Below, piece after piece: positions 19,623 to 28,620 of a stretch of DNA of 64,000 nucleotides (the first letter of the stretch is position 1; every line of letters starts with the position of its first letter). The DNA is from Legionella sp. PC1000 (GTDB lineage: Bacteria > Pseudomonadota > Gammaproteobacteria > Legionellales > Legionellaceae). The stretch spans positions 590,001 to 654,000 of the forward strand of contig NZ_CP059400.1 of assembly GCF_014109805.1 (NCBI RefSeq), in the 5' to 3' direction. The notes beneath the pieces were generated by a model, which did no database searches, was not told the DNA's origin, and worked only from the letters and a program-made list of their open reading frames with translations. Made by a program: the position numbers and the translations under genes.

Positions 19623-21407
19623 ATGTGTGGTATTGCTGGTGAATTCCAATTCAATAAAAAGAATATTTCTCTTTTAAATCTAGAAAAGGCTTTGCTTAAG
19701 CAGTTCAACCGTGGCCCTGATGATGGTCAAATATACCTTACGAAAGGCATGGCGCTTGGACATAGAAGGCTGAAAATATTTGACCTGTCTCATCGTGGAA
19801 TGCAACCTATGGTCGATTCGGATTTAGGTCTGGCATTGGTTTTTAATGGAGCAATCTATAATTTTGTGGCGTTACGTGAAGAATTAAAATCTAAAGGATA
19901 CTCTTTTATTTCAAATAGTGATACCGAAGTACTTCTCAAAGCCTATCATGCCTGGGGGAAGGATTGTGTGCATCGTTTTTCTGGTATGTTTGCTTTTGCA
20001 ATCTGGGAACAAGATACGGGTAAATTGATACTTGCCCGTGATCGTCTAGGCATTAAACCTCTTTATTATAGCGCAGATGCAAATTATGGATTTAAATTCG
20101 CATCCACCTTACCTGCATTAATTGAATTTAGTGATATCGATACATCAATTGATAAAATTGCACTTCATTATTATCTTACATTTCATGCAGTCCCTGAGCC
20201 ACTTACTATTTTATCTGGTGTAAAAAAACTTCCTCCAGGCTCTATAATGACTATTCATCCTGAGGGTAAAATTGAAGAAGAGGTTTATTGGGACTTAAAT
20301 TTTGATAATACAAAAACAGATCATTATCGTAATGAACATTATTGGATAAAAGAAACCTACGAAGTATTAAAATCAGTAACGCAACGCCAATTAGCAGCAG
20401 ACGTTCCTGTTGGTATTCTACTTTCTGGAGGGTTGGATTCTTCATTACTTGTGGCGATGGCTTCCAAACTCGGACATGAAGAAATGCAAACATTCTCTAT
20501 TGGGTTTGATGGTTTAAATGGAGAGCAAGGTGATGAATTCTTCTACTCGAATCTAATTGCTTCAAAATTTAATACACAGCATCAGCAAATGTTTATTTCA
20601 AATAAGCAGTTAGCTTATTCATTAGGAAATTGTATTTCTGCAATGTCAGAACCTATGTTGAGTCATGACAATATTGGCTTTTATCTTCTTTCTCATGAGG
20701 TATCCAAACATGTTAAAGTAGTTCTTTCAGGCCAAGGCGCAGACGAGATTTTTGCGGGTTATCATTGGTTTCAAAATATACATGTAAATCAAGCTTTACC
20801 CTCACAATCAGCGCAAATCATTTTTAACAAGGTAGCTGATCGTTCTTTTAAAGAATATCAGCAACTGGTAATGCCAGACTTCCAAACGACATTTCATGCT
20901 TCGGATTTTTTAGTTAAGCTGTGTGAAAGAAATAATTCTAAAAACCCAATTGATAATTTACTTAAATATGAAAGTACCTTTGCATTAGCAAATGGCCCTT
21001 TAAGCCGAGTTGATAATATGACAATGGCAGCAAGCCTCGAAGCAAGAGTACCTTTTTTGGATGAAAAGATGCTCCAACTTGCAACTTCTATGCCCCTTCA
21101 ATATAAATTGCCCCAAAGAGGTAAATATATTTTAAAACAGCTTGGAAGAAAAATGCTTCCTAAACCAATTGTAGATCGCCCTAAAGGATATTTTCCTGTT
21201 CCAGCGTTGAAATATTTAGAGGGGAGTACTTTGGAGTTAATGCGTGAGGTACTTTCTCCTGAAAACATAAAACAAAGAGGTATTTTTAATTTACAAGCGG
21301 TTCAAAACTTATTTACAAACTCAGCAAAGAATTTTACGCCTTCTGGAATTTCTAAGCTGTGGCAAATTGGTTTGCTTGAGTATTGGCTGCAACAACATAA
21401 TTTATAA
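19623..21407 (+). CDS. Asparagine synthase-type glutamine amidotransferase, AsnO-like
   Basis: This is a 594-residue two-domain enzyme. The N-terminal Ntn glutaminase begins MCGIAGEF with the nucleophile Cys2. The synthetase domain has the PP-loop ILLSGGLDSSLLV at about 266-278 and VLSGQGADEIFAGYHW. Length and motifs such as ALGHRRLKIFDLS, LLKAYHAWGKDCV and LTFHAVPEPLTIL resemble, as I recall them, the amidotransferases that finish N-acetylglutaminylglutamine amide, more than AsnB. It would convert a C-terminal carboxyl to an amide using glutamine and ATP. Start ATG 19623 follows AAAGGAGGG. It is last in the three-gene operon. Confidence 0.9.
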   Translation: MCGIAGEFQFNKKNISLLNLEKALLKQFNRGPDDGQIYLTKGMALGHRRLKIFDLSHRGMQPMVDSDLGLALVFNGAIYNFVALREELKSKGYSFISNSDTEVLLKAYHAWGKDCVHRFSGMFAFAIWEQDTGKLILARDRLGIKPLYYSADANYGFKFASTLPALIEFSDIDTSIDKIALHYYLTFHAVPEPLTILSGVKKLPPGSIMTIHPEGKIEEEVYWDLNFDNTKTDHYRNEHYWIKETYEVLKSVTQRQLAADVPVGILLSGGLDSSLLVAMASKLGHEEMQTFSIGFDGLNGEQGDEFFYSNLIASKFNTQHQQMFISNKQLAYSLGNCISAMSEPMLSHDNIGFYLLSHEVSKHVKVVLSGQGADEIFAGYHWFQNIHVNQALPSQSAQIIFNKVADRSFKEYQQLVMPDFQTTFHASDFLVKLCERNNSKNPIDNLLKYESTFALANGPLSRVDNMTMAASLEARVPFLDEKMLQLATSMPLQYKLPQRGKYILKQLGRKMLPKPIVDRPKGYFPVPALKYLEGSTLELMREVLSPENIKQRGIFNLQAVQNLFTNSAKNFTPSGISKLWQIGLLEYWLQQHNL

Positions 21408-21469
21408 CCCTACATACAATAAGGAGGTGTCGTTTAGCCTATAAAGCGACATTGCAGACATTATTAATA

Positions 21470-23005
21470 TTAATACTTTTCAGATGTGGACTGTTGAAGG
21501 AATTTTGAAAAAACCAAATAAACACCATTCGTCCAACCAAACCCAATTTCATTGGTAGCATAACTGTATTTAATTTTGTTATCTGTACGGGTGCTTAATG
21601 TATTAACATCATATTTTTCAAAAATCGCGTGATTCTTTTGAAACCCTCTATTTACGGTATTAATGAATTTACTAGCTACTTCAATTGCAAACTTTTTGTA
21701 GCCATATTTTTCAAGACCAAGCACAGTAAAATATTGCATTGGAGCCCATCCAAAAGGAGCATCCCATTGTAATCCAGAGTTATTAACGCTTGTTACAATT
21801 CCCCCTCTCTTTAATAAATCGGGTAGATGTCTCACTACTTCTGCAGCCTGTTCTTTTGAGGCAATACCAGCCCACAAAGGATAAAAAGTGGTGGCAAACG
21901 GATAAAACTTTCGTTGTTTCTTTTTAAAGTCGTAGTCCAAATAATAACCTGTAGGCTCATCCCATAAATAGCGATTTATATTACTAATCCGAATTTTGGC
22001 TCGATTTTGCCATTTCATAGCCTCTTGAGAATCACCTAATATCTCATAGATTTCCTGTGTATCGCGCTCCATTTGATATAACAATACATTTAAATCTACG
22101 GGAGCATAATCTAATATTCCAATACCAAAAGGCCCATATTTTGCGGTAATATCAAAACCAGACTCACGTATTGTACGATCAGCAATATAAAAAAAACTGG
22201 TTAACTTATTATTTTGGTTGTCATAAAAGCGCGTCTTGTCATAATCAACTATTGAATGGGTTTTAAAATAATTTAATACTTTTTCATAATATAATGGTGA
22301 TTCTTCGGGTGTGCGTCCTTTTCCAGCCGAGTAATATCGAGATAAGCCAATGTTAGGTATTGCATGAGGCGGAGATGTCCAAAAATGGTATAATTTTTTA
22401 ATTGCGGGCAAAGTAGATTTTAACCAAAGTTTATCAGAATCTTCTTGATAATAAGCCAATATCATTTCCGTTAAGACAGGTGGCTGTGTTCTCCCTAAAT
22501 AATAGGTGCGGTTAGCATTTAGAATGGTCCCATAATTTATTACTTCATAAATTAAATTATCCACCATACCCTTTGCAAGGGTAAATCGATTATTTTTGAG
22601 AAGCCCCAATTCAATAAAAAAGCTGTCCCAAGCATACATCTCATTAAACCGACCTCCAGGGACTACATAGGGGTATGGCAAAAAAAGCAGGCCATGTTTT
22701 TTTATTTGAGTATAATCTTTAGGTAAATACTTAAACTTAATTTCGGTTAACTTTATATTTTTTTGCCTAACTGCTTCTATATTTTCATCTTTTGGTAAAT
22801 ACACTATCAATTCATCGATTGATAATTTTGGATCCACACTGGATTGAACCCAATTATCACGTGTTAATAAATCCCAGCTTTTATTAATATATTGGGTGAC
22901 TTGTAAGTTAATATTATCAACTTCACTAGAAAATGCATTTTGCAAAAGAAAAATCAATATTAATAAAGACTTATATAAATATTGACCTTTTAAAACTATG
23001 CGCAA
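21470..23005 (-). CDS. treA: Periplasmic trehalase (GH37)
   Basis: This enzyme hydrolyses trehalose to two glucose molecules. Both family signatures are present: PGGRFNEMYAWDSFF (116-130) and QWDAPFGWAPMQY (about 411-423). The N-terminus has a signal peptide (LLILIFLLQNAFS), so a periplasmic site is expected. The 511 residues fit the bacterial family. The start is TTG 23005, with AAGGA 8 bases upstream; no ATG alternative explains the signal peptide. It converges on the amidotransferase operon. Placing trehalose breakdown beside a possible osmolyte pathway fits osmotic adaptation, but trehalase could equally serve carbon use. Confidence 0.93.
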   Translation of the reverse strand: MRIVLKGQYLYKSLLILIFLLQNAFSSEVDNINLQVTQYINKSWDLLTRDNWVQSSVDPKLSIDELIVYLPKDENIEAVRQKNIKLTEIKFKYLPKDYTQIKKHGLLFLPYPYVVPGGRFNEMYAWDSFFIELGLLKNNRFTLAKGMVDNLIYEVINYGTILNANRTYYLGRTQPPVLTEMILAYYQEDSDKLWLKSTLPAIKKLYHFWTSPPHAIPNIGLSRYYSAGKGRTPEESPLYYEKVLNYFKTHSIVDYDKTRFYDNQNNKLTSFFYIADRTIRESGFDITAKYGPFGIGILDYAPVDLNVLLYQMERDTQEIYEILGDSQEAMKWQNRAKIRISNINRYLWDEPTGYYLDYDFKKKQRKFYPFATTFYPLWAGIASKEQAAEVVRHLPDLLKRGGIVTSVNNSGLQWDAPFGWAPMQYFTVLGLEKYGYKKFAIEVASKFINTVNRGFQKNHAIFEKYDVNTLSTRTDNKIKYSYATNEIGFGWTNGVYLVFSKFLQQSTSEKY

Positions 23006-23466
23006 TTTTATATCCTTATGTATTACATTCCAAACTTGCTAATCTTATTACGTTATATTTAGTTTATTAGTTGTAACGTGAAAGCAGACTTGCATCTATT
23101 TCAAATCAAGTTGCCAGCAATATATTGTCAATCATACCCAATGGTACCAATACAAATAATTGAAGAAATGAAATGGTCCCATCAACTTAAAATACGATAT
23201 CCTAATGTGCCAAAATAGAACTAAGCATTTAAGACTCAATATAAATAGTACAATATTGAGTATTGATTTAGCAAAAATATATTTCAGCCGATTGTGGTTC
23301 GTGACCGATGTGAAAGAGATTTGGCTAATTTCTGACGTTATTGCGAATTAGCTAAAAATTGGGGAATATAGTTTCTTCATTGGCCTTGTTTTTTTAAATA
23401 TAACTTCCGGTTGCCATGAAATAAAACCACTATAATCATATAATCAAGAGAAAAGGGAGTTTAACC
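23006..23466. other. Intergenic region, divergent promoters
   Basis: About 460 AT-rich bases lie between the divergent trehalase and MBL-rhodanese genes. I find no frame or strong hairpin. It likely holds two promoters. Confidence 0.35.
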
Positions 23467-24819
23467 ATGTTTATCGAGCAATTTTATGATGAAGGACTCG
23501 CACATCTATCTTATATGATTGGTGATGAAGACAAAGCAATCGTAATCGATCCTCATCAGGATGTAGGAGATTACCTTGACCTTGCGCTTAGGAAAAAGGT
23601 AAAAATAACACATATTTTTGAAACACATCGAAATGAAGATTATGTTATTGGCTCGTGCTCGCTAGCCAAGAAAACCAACGCAAAAATTTATCATGGTAAC
23701 CAGTTGAATTTTAAATATGGTTCCTCGGTTAAGGAAAATGATGAATTTCAATTTTTAAATATTCTAATTAAAGTCTTAGAAACACCAGGACATACGCCTG
23801 AAAGCATTTCTCTAGTTCTTTACGATACGGCCTCTAGTGATTCACCCTTTGCTGTATTTACAGGGGATACTTTATTCGTAGGAGCCGTAGGTCGTACTGA
23901 TTTATGGAAGTCTCGTAAAGAAGCCGCTGGATTCCTTTATGATAGTATTTACCAAAAGCTTTTGCCGCTCGGCGATCATGTTTTAATCTATCCTGCTCAT
24001 GGTGCTGGTTCAGTGTGTGGGGAAGGGATAGGGACACATAATTTCTCTACGATAGGCTATGAAAAAAGTTATAATAAATCGTTACAAAACCTGAGCAAAG
24101 AAGAGTTTATAAAAGCTCAATGTCACAGGAAATTTGACCATCCACCCTATTTCGAGGAAATGGAAAAAAGAAATCTACAGGGGCCTGAAATATTAAATGC
24201 TGTTCCACACCCAAGCCGATTAAAAGTTGAAGAAGTGGCAAAAAATAAGTCGGCTCAAATTGTTGATGTTCGGCCACCTGAAGCGTATGCCGGTGTCTCA
24301 ATACCAAATAGCATAGCAATCCCGCATGATATGATCTCAAAATTTGCTGGATGGTTTTTAGATTATGGAAAGGACATCATTTTAATTGCTGAAAACGAAG
24401 AAGATATGGAATCAGCAGTCATTCAGCTTATTCGTTTGGGTTATACAGGAATAAAAGGCTGGTTGCCTGGTATCCATGCTTGGGAAATAACAGGCAAAGA
24501 ATATTGGCATTTCCCAGTTGTGCACGCACAGGAAATTAAAAAACGTCTCGCGAAAAATAAGCAATTCATACTTCTTGATGTGCGCGCGGACAATGAATGG
24601 AACGAAGGGCATTTACCTGGTGCAAAACATATCTTCATAGGTGATTTACCAGAACATATAAAAGAATTGCCCGAAGATACAGTGATTACAACTTTTTGCG
24701 GTAGTGGCAGCAGAGCTACGATTGCTGCTTCTTTATTAAAGCAAAGAAACTTTAACCACGTGGAAATTTGCTTCGGTTCCATGGCTGCTTGTAAAGCAAT
24801 CGGATGCCCAATTGAATAA
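23467..24819 (+). CDS. MBL-fold hydrolase fused to two rhodanese domains
   Basis: This is a 450-residue cytosolic protein of the persulfide dioxygenase/ETHE1-like sulfur group. Residues 1-235 are a metallo-beta-lactamase fold with TPGHTPESIS and FTGDTLFVGAVGRTDL. The canonical THxHxDH metal motif reads THRNEDY, so at least two metal ligands are replaced. Rhodanese 1 (about 255-345) has Ala where the active Cys should be. Rhodanese 2 (about 355-450) keeps the Cys in TFCGSGSRA. The second rhodanese may therefore be the only active centre for sulfane sulfur transfer. ATG 23467 follows AAAAGGGAG. It converges on a broken YeeE-type gene, a usual partner in sulfur clusters. Confidence 0.85.
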   Translation: MFIEQFYDEGLAHLSYMIGDEDKAIVIDPHQDVGDYLDLALRKKVKITHIFETHRNEDYVIGSCSLAKKTNAKIYHGNQLNFKYGSSVKENDEFQFLNILIKVLETPGHTPESISLVLYDTASSDSPFAVFTGDTLFVGAVGRTDLWKSRKEAAGFLYDSIYQKLLPLGDHVLIYPAHGAGSVCGEGIGTHNFSTIGYEKSYNKSLQNLSKEEFIKAQCHRKFDHPPYFEEMEKRNLQGPEILNAVPHPSRLKVEEVAKNKSAQIVDVRPPEAYAGVSIPNSIAIPHDMISKFAGWFLDYGKDIILIAENEEDMESAVIQLIRLGYTGIKGWLPGIHAWEITGKEYWHFPVVHAQEIKKRLAKNKQFILLDVRADNEWNEGHLPGAKHIFIGDLPEHIKELPEDTVITTFCGSGSRATIAASLLKQRNFNHVEICFGSMAACKAIGCPIE

Positions 24820-24853
24820 ATTAGATTCCATAAGGTGACAAAGAGAGATGAAT

Positions 24854-25204
24854 TTACTTTTTTGGATAATCAAATATCAGCCAATAAATGAAAGATCCTA
24901 ACAACATTCCAATTACAAAATAAAGCGGATCCATATTAAATGTGGATAGTGCAGTTATGGATGGTCCTGGACAGTAACCCGTTGCTCCCCAGCCTATGCC
25001 AAAGAGCTGCCAAAAACAAGTTGTTTTGCTTATTTTCGTTTTTTCTGGAATGTAAAAAGTTTCAGCCAATTTGAGCTTTTTCGCCTGAAGAACAATTTTG
25101 TATCCAATAAAAGTTGTTAGTACAGCAGACACCATAACTATAAGTAACGTTGGATCCCATGGTCCAAAAAAATCTAAAATCTTGTAGGGATGAGTAGACT
25201 TTTT
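24854..25204 (-). pseudogene. YeeE/YedE (DUF6691)-type membrane protein, N-terminus lost
   Basis: The minus frame reads from a stop at 25205-25207 through THPYKILDFFGPWDPTLLIV to the C-terminal block GIGWGATGYCPGPSI and a final membrane helix. These are the second half of the small YeeE-like sulfur-compound transporter subunit. The first membrane helices and start are missing; ATG 25135 is internal. Upstream sequence switches to an unrelated secreted-protein frame (25174-25419). A deletion joining two genes would explain this. A shortened 93-residue protein from 25135 could still be made. Confidence 0.7.
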
Positions 25205-25419
25205 TCACCGGGTTGCCCCAAATAAACGGAACTGTCAAAAACATGCACCGCAGGAGGGTTAAGTAGGCCATAACGCGGGTACAATTCAGTGAACAACGGC
25301 GTTTCGTTTGGCCGCATGTAAATTAGAGGGTCAGAAGCATTGGCAGAGGCAGTGACAAATACAAACAATAAAAAAATCCTAGGCTTTAATATTGCCTTCA
25401 AAAAATTCGCTCTAAGCAT
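25174..25419 (-). pseudogene. 5' fragment of a secreted protein gene
   Basis: This reads 81 residues from ATG 25419 (GGAG 8 bases upstream). It has a clear signal peptide, IFLLFVFVTASANA, then a short polar stretch that stops where the YeeE-like frame begins. The YeeE family does not carry this N-terminus, so I read it as the surviving 5' end of another gene cut by a deletion. I do not recognise the parent protein. A genuine short periplasmic protein remains possible. Confidence 0.45.
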
Positions 25420-25522
25420 CAACCAATCTCCTATAAATTAGCTCCTTTTACACATGGTTACAATTAGACCACCTAGGGTCAAGCTTTTTATTTATTAGAT
25501 CGACACCAACTATTTTTACTTT

Positions 25523-25548
25523 ATCTGCAACGTCGAACCGTTGCAGAT
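25523..25548. repeat. Perfect hairpin
   Basis: ATCTGCAACG and CGTTGCAGAT form a 10-bp perfect stem with a 6-base loop upstream of the small secreted protein gene. There is no T-run on either side, so a terminator is unlikely; it may be an operator or an RNA structure. Confidence 0.5.
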
Positions 25549-25574
25549 ATCGGCTAGCTGCAGTCCCGAAAGCG

Positions 25575-25627
25575 GGGGGCATGCCTTGAATTTTGAATCA
25601 TCAATGTAATCTTCAAGCCCTGACCCC
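25575..25627. repeat. Imperfect inverted repeat of the GGGTCAGG-arm family
   Basis: The right arm TTCAAGCCCTGACCCC pairs imperfectly with GGGGGCATGCCTTGAA on the left. It resembles the elements at 44059, 54943 and 61722. Confidence 0.45.
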
Positions 25628-25713
25628 ATGAAGCTCTATTCTTTTATTAATGCTTCAAGGATGATTGGATCTGGGTTAACATAGAGCAATCACCTGATGA
25701 AGGAAGCATTGAT

Positions 25714-26052
25714 ATGGGTAATAAATTATTGGTTTTATTGATGGGAATTGTTTCTATTGCTTGCCATGCGGCTGGTGGGTATCCCTGTACCCCAAACAAT
25801 GTCAAAGAAATAAATCACGCAATTAAGAATTATATCGTCAAAACCGCTATATCTTCAAAAGAAGTGACTATTTCCGCAAAAAAATGTGTGGGAAACTACG
25901 CTTATGCGGAAGTGGCCCCCAATAAACCCATTACTGATACTGCTATGGTATATTTGCATAAAGAAGGTAAAGGCTGGAAGGTTATGAATTGGGGGACAAG
26001 TTTTGATGAAACGTTCTTAGCTAAATTGCCTAAAGAATTGCGAAATCCTTAA
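25714..26052 (+). CDS. Small secreted hypothetical protein, 112 aa
   Basis: I do not recognise the family. ATG 25714 follows AAGGAAG by 7 bases. The protein opens with a signal peptide (LVLLMGIVSIACHAAG), and two Cys (in GYPCTPN and KKCVGNY) could form a periplasmic disulfide. The end, GKGWKVMNWGTSFDE, resembles the final strand of small periplasmic proteins with an NTF2-like or cystatin-like fold, but that is only an impression. It stands alone. Confidence 0.65.
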   Translation: MGNKLLVLLMGIVSIACHAAGGYPCTPNNVKEINHAIKNYIVKTAISSKEVTISAKKCVGNYAYAEVAPNKPITDTAMVYLHKEGKGWKVMNWGTSFDETFLAKLPKELRNP

Positions 26053-26168
26053 ATTGCCATGCCCGCATCAAAAAATTGCTACAGCTACTGTTTTTAGTAC
26101 GAACTTGGTCGATTTGAGTGATGAACAACTTCCGATACATATAGGCAAACAACAAGCGCTACACGTGC

Positions 26169-26552
26169 TTGTTGAACTACGTAATTACCAATGCATGGAA
26201 TTATAAAAAGCTATATGCTAAATTGTGTGAATTTCCCTCCAAGAATCATTCTATCATGACTCGATTTTTTAAAATGAATCCCCAGAAAACAAAGCTTGAG
26301 GAATGTGATAATCCTGAGAGTGCGGAATTTATAGAAATTTATTGGAATTGGGAAGCTTTTGCCGTTCCAATGGTGTTAGGGTTAGAGGAGGCTGTAAGAA
26401 GGTTTAATAATCGGTTTAAGGTTGATGATGATTCTTACTCCGTGATCAGTCCGTCAACTTGGTTTGCGTTATTCGAGCACAATGCAAAATATTGCCTGCC
26501 TCAAGAAGCAGAGCTACTGTCTAAAGCAACCTTAGCTATGCGTCCATCCTAG
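26169..26552 (+). CDS. Hypothetical protein, start uncertain
   Basis: This frame of up to 127 residues is soluble, rich in aromatic and acidic residues, and matches nothing I know. The first in-frame start is a TTG without a ribosome binding site. The preceding 120 bases read open in a different frame, which suggests that a frameshift may have separated an upstream part. The stretch IEIYWNWEAFAVPMVLGLEE looks like real coding sequence. It may be a damaged gene. Confidence 0.4.
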   Translation: MLNYVITNAWNYKKLYAKLCEFPSKNHSIMTRFFKMNPQKTKLEECDNPESAEFIEIYWNWEAFAVPMVLGLEEAVRRFNNRFKVDDDSYSVISPSTWFALFEHNAKYCLPQEAELLSKATLAMRPS

Positions 26553-26615
26553 ATAGATTAAGAGCTCATATTTTTTTTGGGCACTGCCTCACTGCATTGA
26601 TGTTTCTTTTTTACC

Positions 26616-26652
26616 AGCAAGTGTAGCCTTGATAAAGGTAGCGTAATCAAGG
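26616..26652 (+). repeat. Short dispersed hairpin repeat, copy 1
   Basis: AGCAAGTGTAGCCTTGAT is followed by a second arm ending AATCAAGG, so CCTTGAT can pair with ATCAAGG. A second copy, inverted, lies at 29891-29928. Confidence 0.6.
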
Positions 26653-26687
26653 TTTATATATTTAAATCTATGGATTCAATTTGCTAA

Positions 26688-28277
26688 TCAAGGCGTTGTC
26701 TCAAAAGCAAAATATTGCGTCACTTCCTTAAGCGGCTTCCCGAATGCAGCTGAAGGTGCGGTAATTTGCAATATGGCCGCTAATGTAGGAGCTATATCCG
26801 TAGTTTTGGTTAAATTCATGAGCCGTTTAGGTTGAAATGCTGGATGAGCAAATAATAAAGGAACATAACTATCATATTGCCAAGGGGAGCCGTGATCGAC
26901 ATCTGTTTGATCGGGGACAAGGGTATTGGGGGGAAAAACAAGGTAAAGATCACCTACTCGATTTAGAAAAACCATCCTGTTTACTTTATCACTTAACCAA
27001 TCTTGAGATGTAGACTTTACAGGTAAACTATAGGCTTGAAAAATACCTTTTTGTTGACGTAAAACATTAAGCAACACGTTACTCACATCTTGATAAGCAA
27101 CACGCTGCTCATCAATGAGGGCTTGGTTAAGATAAATGTAAGGTAACTCAATGGATTGGATAGTCTCTTCGGGTAAATTAAATTTTTCTGCTAAAGTATT
27201 TGCAATGAGTATGCGTAGGTCTTTAAGCGTTAAAGGGGAAGCGGTCTTAAAATGATTGGCTTTTAAGTAAGGAGAGGAATTAGCTACTCCATGATCGGCA
27301 GTTAAAACAATTAAAGTATTTTTAAGACCGACTTGCTTATCAACTGCTTGCAGAAGTTTTGCCATAGTATTATCAAGACGGATTAAATTATCTTCTGACT
27401 CCAGGCTGTTAGGACCAAATTCATGTCCCACTCCATCTACTGCCGAAAAACTGATAGCCAAATAATCTGTTTGCTTATTATTGGTACCGAGCTTTTCTTC
27501 TTGTAGTAATTTTATAGCAAAATCGGCAGTTAATTCATCAATCTTTGGCATTGCTTCTAAAATTTCAAAATAACGAGGATCAGTAGGTTCTCCTGTATGA
27601 TGAGGAAAGTTTTGTTGAAATTCTTTAAAGCGATAACTCGTTATTTTATTACTTAAAGACCAGGTTTCTTTTTGGGGGGAATAATGTTTATTCCAGTCGA
27701 CAACCCAGCTTGGATAAGCGGAATAATAATAGGAGCTGGTAATAAATCCCCCATTTTTTTGATCAAACCAAAATGCTTTACCTGCATGACCCGCTAAAGT
27801 AATGGCAGCGCGATCTTTATACGAAATGCCAAAAGCACGTCCTTTTTTGGCTAATACGATCTCATCACTTAATGTTGAGGCCATTAAGTTCTGAGGAGAA
27901 CGGCCTGACATGGGTTTTTTCGTGTGAATGGTGGGGAGAATTTGACTCTTTAAGTCTTTTACACAATATTCTGTTTTTTGAGTTTCTCGATTAAACCAAC
28001 TATTTGCTATGATGCCGTGGAAAACCGGATCCGTACCGGTAGCCAGGGTAGCATGGCCAACACAGGTTACTGTATTCGCATGAGCATGATAAGTATTTTG
28101 AAAATTTATCCCATGAGCAAAAAGATAATTAAAGCCATTGGCACTAAATTTATCTTGATATTGTTGGAGCAAATCGCCACGCAATTGATCAATAACCACC
28201 TGTATAACGAGCAAAGGTGGGCTGGCATTTGCCAATAAACTGGTTAATGAGAGGAGTAAACTCATTATTTTTTTCAT
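26688..28277 (-). CDS. PafA-like alkaline phosphatase, secreted
   Basis: This 529-residue protein of the alkaline phosphatase superfamily is probably a periplasmic or surface phosphomonoesterase. A signal peptide (LLLSLTSLLANA) precedes the catalytic core. VIQVVIDQLRGD supplies the first metal Asp, NTVTCVGHATLATG holds the Thr nucleophile typical of PafA, and LTADHGVAN plus DHGSPWQYDSYVPLLF supply further metal ligands. ATG 28277 has AAGGGA 7 bases upstream. Type I phosphodiesterases share the fold, so diesterase activity is an alternative. It is divergent from the DUF1624 gene. Confidence 0.87.
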   Translation of the reverse strand: MKKIMSLLLSLTSLLANASPPLLVIQVVIDQLRGDLLQQYQDKFSANGFNYLFAHGINFQNTYHAHANTVTCVGHATLATGTDPVFHGIIANSWFNRETQKTEYCVKDLKSQILPTIHTKKPMSGRSPQNLMASTLSDEIVLAKKGRAFGISYKDRAAITLAGHAGKAFWFDQKNGGFITSSYYYSAYPSWVVDWNKHYSPQKETWSLSNKITSYRFKEFQQNFPHHTGEPTDPRYFEILEAMPKIDELTADFAIKLLQEEKLGTNNKQTDYLAISFSAVDGVGHEFGPNSLESEDNLIRLDNTMAKLLQAVDKQVGLKNTLIVLTADHGVANSSPYLKANHFKTASPLTLKDLRILIANTLAEKFNLPEETIQSIELPYIYLNQALIDEQRVAYQDVSNVLLNVLRQQKGIFQAYSLPVKSTSQDWLSDKVNRMVFLNRVGDLYLVFPPNTLVPDQTDVDHGSPWQYDSYVPLLFAHPAFQPKRLMNLTKTTDIAPTLAAILQITAPSAAFGKPLKEVTQYFAFETTP

Positions 28278-28338
28278 CACTAAATCCCTTTACCAACATT
28301 CTCTATACTAGGATCTGTTGACAATTTATCAAAAACAC

Positions 28339-28375
28339 CCTACGTGCCGCGCTTTATGCGCGGTATCCAGAAGAT
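28339..28375. repeat. MITE-like repeat, partial copy 3
   Basis: Only one hairpin of the family is left here, CCGCGCTTTATGCGCGG, with the flanking CTACGTG and TATCCAG. It lies in the 340-base divergent space between the phosphatase and DUF1624 genes; the rest of that gap probably holds promoters. Confidence 0.6.
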
Positions 28376-28620
28376 CTCAAGATATAAGAGAATATTTGTT
28401 CCATGAAAAGGGACGTAGGTGTGGGAATGAATGGTAAACACACCCTAAAAATCCCTTTAAAAAAAGCGAGAGTATCATTTTGTTATAGAGACAACAAGTT
28501 TTGATTTTACTAATATTTTTCATACTTATGATTAGGTCTGTTGACCCTAGGCTTGGAAAAAAATAATCAACACATTATGATAAATGCCGTTCCACCTAAT
28601 ATTACTCAAGGCAAAAAATA

